From Streptomyces sp. NBC_00554 (lineage in GTDB: Bacteria > Actinomycetota > Actinomycetes > Streptomycetales > Streptomycetaceae), in the NCBI RefSeq assembly GCF_041431135.1, contig NZ_CP107799.1:6572001-6636000 (forward strand): a stretch of DNA of 64,000 nt, written 5' to 3'. Under the pieces are notes generated by a model. The model searched no databases and was not told the origin of the DNA. It worked only from the letters and a program-made list of their open reading frames with translations. Shown here one piece after another: positions 60,374 to 64,000 of the stretch. Every line of letters begins with the position of its first letter. Positions within the stretch are counted from its first letter, which is position 1. A program made the position numbers and the translations under genes.

Positions 60374-62998
60374 GTGACCGACAACGCTCAGCAGCAGCCT
60401 CCAGCGCCCACCTCCGAACTGCCGACCCAGTACGCGCCGGCCGAGGTAGAGGGGAAGCTGTACGAGCGCTGGGTCGAGCGGGGTTACTTCGCCGCCGACG
60501 CGAAGAGCGACAAGCCCGCGTACACCATCGTCATCCCGCCGCCGAACGTCACCGGGTCGCTGCACCTGGGGCATGCCTTCCAGCACACGCTCATGGACGC
60601 GCTGACGCGTCGTAAGCGCATGCAGGGTTTCGAGGCGCTGTGGCTGCCGGGGATGGACCACGCGGGTATCGCGACGCAGAACAAGGTCGAGCAGCAGCTC
60701 GCCGAAGAGGGCAAGTCGCGGCAGGACCTCGGGCGCGAGGCGTTCGTCGAGCGCGTCTGGCAGTGGAAGGAAGAGTACGGCGGCAAGATCCTCGGGCAGA
60801 TGCGCCGGCTCGGGGACGGTGTGGACTGGTCGCGCGAGCGGTTCACCATGGACGAGGGTCTTTCGCAGGCCGTCCAGACCATCTTCAAGAAGCTGTACGA
60901 CGACGAGTTGATCTACCGCGCCGAGCGGATCATCAACTGGTGCCCCCGATGTCTGACCGCCATCTCCGACATCGAGGTCGAATACCAGGAGGACGACGGC
61001 GAGCTCGTCTCCATCAAGTACGGGGAGGGCGACGAGACCCTCGTGGTCGCCACCACCCGTGCCGAGACCATGCTCGGTGACACCGCCGTCGCCGTGCACC
61101 CCGACGACGAGCGCTACAAGCACCTCGTCGGCAAGCGCATCAAACTGCCGCTGACCGACCGCACCATCCCCGTCGTCGCGGACACGCACGTCGACCCCGA
61201 GTTCGGCACCGGCGCCGTCAAGGTCACCCCCGCCCACGACCCCAACGACTTCGCCATCGGCCAGCGCCACGGCCTGGAGTCGATCACGGTCATGGACGAG
61301 CGGGCGGTCATCACCGTCCACGGCCCCTTCCAGGGACTCGACCGCTTCGAGGCCCGCTCCGCGATCGTCGGCGCGCTGCGCTCGCAGGGCCGGATCGTCG
61401 CCGAGAAGCGTCCGTACGTCCACTCCGTGGGCCACTGCTCGCGCTGCCGTACGACCGTCGAGCCGCGCCTGTCCATGCAGTGGTGGGTCAAGGTCGGCCC
61501 GCTGGCCCAGGCCGCCGGCGACGCCGTCCGGGACGGCCGCGTCGCGATCCACCCCGCCGACATGTCGAAGCGCTACTTCGACTGGGTCGACAACATGCAC
61601 GACTGGTGCATCTCACGGCAGTTGTGGTGGGGTCACCGGATTCCCGTCTGGTACGGCCCCGAGGGCGAGGTCGTCTGCGTCGGCCCCGACGAGGAGCCGC
61701 CGAGCGGCGAGGGCTGGACCCAGGACACCGACGTCCTCGACACCTGGTTCTCGTCGGGGCTGTGGCCGTTCTCCACGCTCGGCTGGCCCGAACAGACCCC
61801 GGACCTGCAGAAGTTCTACTCGACGGACGTCCTGCTCACCGGCCACGACATCATCTTCTTCTGGGTCGCCCGGATGATGATGTTCGGCCTGTACGCCATG
61901 GACGGCGAGGTCCCCTTCAAGACCATCGCCCTCACCGGCCTGGTCCGCGACGAGCGCGGCAAGAAGATGTCGAAGTCCTTCGGCAACGTGGTCGACCCGC
62001 TGGACTGGATGGACAAGTACGGCTCCGACGCCGTCCGTTTCACCCTCGCCCGCGGCGCCAACCCCGGCACCGACGTGCCGATCGGTGAGGACTGGGTCCA
62101 GGCGTCCCGGAACTTCGCCAACAAGATCTGGAACGCCACGCGCTTCGCGCTGATGAACGGTGCGACGGTCGAGGGGCCGCTGCCGGAGGCGTCGAAGCTG
62201 TCGGCGACCGACCGGTGGATCCTGTCCCGGCTGAACAAGACCGTCGCCGAAGTCGACGCGCTCTACGACGACTTCCAGTTCGCGAAGCTGTCCGACGCGC
62301 TCTACCACTTCGCGTGGGACGAGGTGTTCGACTGGTACGTCGAGCTGTCGAAGACGACGTTCATGGCGGGCGGCGAGCCGGCGAAGGTGTCCGGCCGGGT
62401 CCTCGGTGAGGTCCTGGACGTGACGCTTCGTCTCCTCCACCCGGTCGTTCCGTTCGTGACGGAGACGCTCTGGACCACCCTCACCGGTGGTGAGTCCGTC
62501 GTCGTCGCCGAGTGGCCGAAGGACAGCGGGTTCCGTGACACCGCCGCCGAGCGGGAGATCGAGACGCTTCAGGAGGTCATCACCGAGGTGCGGCGCTTCC
62601 GTGCCGACCAGGGGCTGCAGCCCGGTCAGCGGGTGCCGGCGCGGCTGAGCCTCGACGGGACCGCGTTGGCTCCGCACGAGGCGGCCATCCGGCAGCTGCT
62701 GCGTCTCCAGCCCGAGGGCGACAGCTTCTCGGCCACGGCGACCCTGCCGGTCGGCGGTGCCACCGTCGCGCTCGACCTCTCCGGCACGATCGACGTCGGC
62801 GCGGAGCGTAAGCGGCTCGCCAAGGATCTCGCCGCTGCCGAGAAGGAGAAGGCCCAGGCGAACGGGAAGCTCGGCAACGAGGCGTTTCTCGCGAAGGCGC
62901 CGGACCAGGTGGTCGAGAAGATCCGCACGCGGCTTGCCAAGGCGGACGAGGACATCGCCCGGATCAAGGAGCAACTGGAGCGGCTGCCGGAGGCGTGA
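60374..62998 (+). CDS. valS: valyl-tRNA synthetase
   Basis: 874 residues from GTG 60374. Class Ia synthetase that charges tRNA-Val. HIGH-type motif HLGH (residues 64-67, in [12 protein letters not shown]) and KMSKS at 531-535 ([11 protein letters not shown]). The editing domain has [26 protein letters not shown]-terminal coiled-coil tail is seen ([29 protein letters not shown]...). Length is normal. It is followed by repeat copy 6 and then folC in the same direction. Confidence 0.97.
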   Translation: MTDNAQQQPPAPTSELPTQYAPAEVEGKLYERWVERGYFAADAKSDKPAYTIVIPPPNVTGSLHLGHAFQHTLMDALTRRKRMQGFEALWLPGMDHAGIATQNKVEQQLAEEGKSRQDLGREAFVERVWQWKEEYGGKILGQMRRLGDGVDWSRERFTMDEGLSQAVQTIFKKLYDDELIYRAERIINWCPRCLTAISDIEVEYQEDDGELVSIKYGEGDETLVVATTRAETMLGDTAVAVHPDDERYKHLVGKRIKLPLTDRTIPVVADTHVDPEFGTGAVKVTPAHDPNDFAIGQRHGLESITVMDERAVITVHGPFQGLDRFEARSAIVGALRSQGRIVAEKRPYVHSVGHCSRCRTTVEPRLSMQWWVKVGPLAQAAGDAVRDGRVAIHPADMSKRYFDWVDNMHDWCISRQLWWGHRIPVWYGPEGEVVCVGPDEEPPSGEGWTQDTDVLDTWFSSGLWPFSTLGWPEQTPDLQKFYSTDVLLTGHDIIFFWVARMMMFGLYAMDGEVPFKTIALTGLVRDERGKKMSKSFGNVVDPLDWMDKYGSDAVRFTLARGANPGTDVPIGEDWVQASRNFANKIWNATRFALMNGATVEGPLPEASKLSATDRWILSRLNKTVAEVDALYDDFQFAKLSDALYHFAWDEVFDWYVELSKTTFMAGGEPAKVSGRVLGEVLDVTLRLLHPVVPFVTETLWTTLTGGESVVVAEWPKDSGFRDTAAEREIETLQEVITEVRRFRADQGLQPGQRVPARLSLDGTALAPHEAAIRQLLRLQPEGDSFSATATLPVGGATVALDLSGTIDVGAERKRLAKDLAAAEKEKAQANGKLGNEAFLAKAPDQVVEKIRTRLAKADEDIARIKEQLERLPEA

Positions 62999-63015
62999 CC
63001 GGGGGCGGGGGGTGG

Positions 63016-63174
63016 TTTTTTCGCCCCCTCCGCCCCTACCCGTCCCTTGTTCCTGGGGCTCCGCCCCAGACCCCGCTCCTCAAACGCCGGAGGGGCTAAA
63101 AATCTTTGGCGGGGGTCTGGGGGCGGCAGCCCCCAGGGGACGGGAATGGGTAGGGGCGGCGGGGGCGAAAACCC
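63016..63174. repeat. dispersed GC-rich inverted repeat, copy 6
   Basis: Two complete arms: TTTTTTCGCCCCCTCCGCCC with GGGGCTCCGCCCC and CTCAAACGCCGGAGGGGCTA, then GGGGGTCTGGGGGCGGCAGC and the end GGGGCGGCGGGGGCGAAAAC. It occupies the valS-folC spacer and ends 17 bp before the folC start codon. Confidence 0.88.
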
Positions 63175-63191
63175 CTCCGTAGACTGACCCC

Positions 63192-64000
63192 GTGAGCCAG
63201 CTTCCCCCGCACGACAGCAGTGAGTCAGAGCCGCAGGATCCGTTTGGGCTCTTCGACGAGATCGTCGAAGCCGAGACCGGCCGGGATCCCGATCTCGCGG
63301 TGATCGAGGCCGGCAGCCGAACCCTGCGTACGCAGGGCGGTGGCGCGCCGGAGGCCGACGTGCCCGGCCGGCCTGCCGACCCCGAGATCGACAAGGCGTT
63401 GCGCGAGGTGGAGGCCGAGCTCGCGACCCGCTGGGGCGAGACGAAGCTGGAGCCGTCCGTCAGCCGCATCGCCGCGCTGATGGACGTGCTGGGCGAGCCG
63501 CAGCGGGCGTACCCGTCGATCCACATCACGGGCACGAACGGCAAGACGTCCACGGCCCGCATGGTCGAGGCCCTGCTCGGCGCCTTCGACCTGCGCACCG
63601 GCAGGTACACCAGCCCGCACGTGCAGTCGATCACCGAGCGGATCAGCCTCGACGGGGCGCCGATCCCCGCCGAGCGGTTCATCGAGACGTACAACGACAT
63701 CAAGCCCTACATCGAGATGGTCGACGGTCAGCAGGAGTACCGGCTGTCGTTCTTCGAGGTGCTGACCGGCATGGCGTACGCGGCGTTCGCCGACACACCG
63801 GTGGACGTCGCCGTCGTCGAGGTCGGCATGGGCGGCAGCTGGGACGCCACCAACGTCATCGACGGGGACGTCGCCGTGGTGACCCCCATCGACCTCGATC
63901 ACACCGACCGGCTCGGTGAAACGCCCGGTGAGATCGCCACCGAGAAGGCCGGCATCGTCAAGCAGGGCGCGACCGTCATCCTGGCGCAGCAGCCGGTGGA
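63192..64000 (+). CDS. folC: folylpolyglutamate synthase / dihydrofolate synthase (5' part)
   Basis: The first 269 codons are in the window; the gene runs past the right edge. From GTG 63192. The Mur-ligase ATP loop is HITGTNGKTSTARMVEALL (about residues 112-130). Other features are YTSPHVQSITERISLDG, the omega-loop region, VVEVGMGGSWDATNV and LDHTDRLGETPGEIATEKAGIVK. It adds glutamate to folates, and the dihydrofolate-synthase activity may be combined. The N-terminal ~60 residues are an acidic extension before the conserved core, as in other Streptomyces FolC. Confidence 0.95.
   Translation, partial: MSQLPPHDSSESEPQDPFGLFDEIVEAETGRDPDLAVIEAGSRTLRTQGGGAPEADVPGRPADPEIDKALREVEAELATRWGETKLEPSVSRIAALMDVLGEPQRAYPSIHITGTNGKTSTARMVEALLGAFDLRTGRYTSPHVQSITERISLDGAPIPAERFIETYNDIKPYIEMVDGQQEYRLSFFEVLTGMAYAAFADTPVDVAVVEVGMGGSWDATNVIDGDVAVVTPIDLDHTDRLGETPGEIATEKAGIVKQGATVILAQQPV

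Overview
The window is high-GC actinobacterial chromosome, almost certainly a Streptomyces. The evidence is codon use with G/C in third positions throughout, many GTG starts, the block tig-clpP1-clpP2-clpX-valS-folC at the right end, an Fe superoxide dismutase with a Nur-type operator, a mycothiol-type DsbA-like protein and several copies of a GC-rich dispersed repeat ending in TTTTTCGCCCCC/GGGGGCGAAAAA. It reads as core chromosome. I see no prophage, transposase, CRISPR array or large biosynthetic cluster.

Layout. 1-7.3 kb: tail of an unknown gene, malQ, a small membrane protein, a divergent MarR/EamA pair with a striking iteron array between them, a second EamA exporter, a LysR regulator and a methyltransferase. 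7.3-13.4 kb: aminopeptidase N, a DUF1203 protein, asd, and an ECF sigma factor with a putative membrane partner. 13.4-25.3 kb: a very large secreted subtilisin, a CGNR regulator divergent from a glyoxalase-fold protein, an FMN-barrel protein, a Nudix hydrolase, a Tat-exported metallophosphoesterase behind a PHO-box-like element, a secreted DD-peptidase-like hydrolase, a DUF998-TetR operon and an AbiEi/DUF559-like protein. 25.5-32.3 kb: a second aminopeptidase N, a DsbA-like protein, a small Cys-rich protein, a phosphatase, sodF and an amino-acid permease. 32.4-39.2 kb: a sulfur-scavenging locus on the minus strand. 39.2-53 kb: bioY, an FAD oxidoreductase, an LPXTG protein, a Ser/Thr kinase, a second permease, rpiB, a Nei glycosylase, an Eis-like acetyltransferase, a PP2C phosphatase, an HD-domain protein and an acyltransferase, interleaved with repeats. 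53-64 kb: tRNA-Gly, tRNA-Pro, tig, clpP1P2, clpX, a membrane protein, valS and the start of folC.

The most interesting system is the sulfur locus at 32,475-39,202. In transcription order it is: short leader ORF, ROK regulator, second short leader ORF whose ATG overlaps the ROK stop codon, sulfonate-type ABC transporter (binding protein, permease, ATPase), an FMN-dependent NtaA/SnaA-type monooxygenase and a TauD-type dioxygenase. Both leader peptides share an R-x-V-D-L-x-R core and carry cysteine near the C-terminus, which suggests cysteine-responsive translational attenuation at two points in one locus. The other standout is the five-unit, exactly 15-bp-period iteron array between marR and its divergent exporter. 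It ends in a perfect palindrome that abuts the exporter's start codon.
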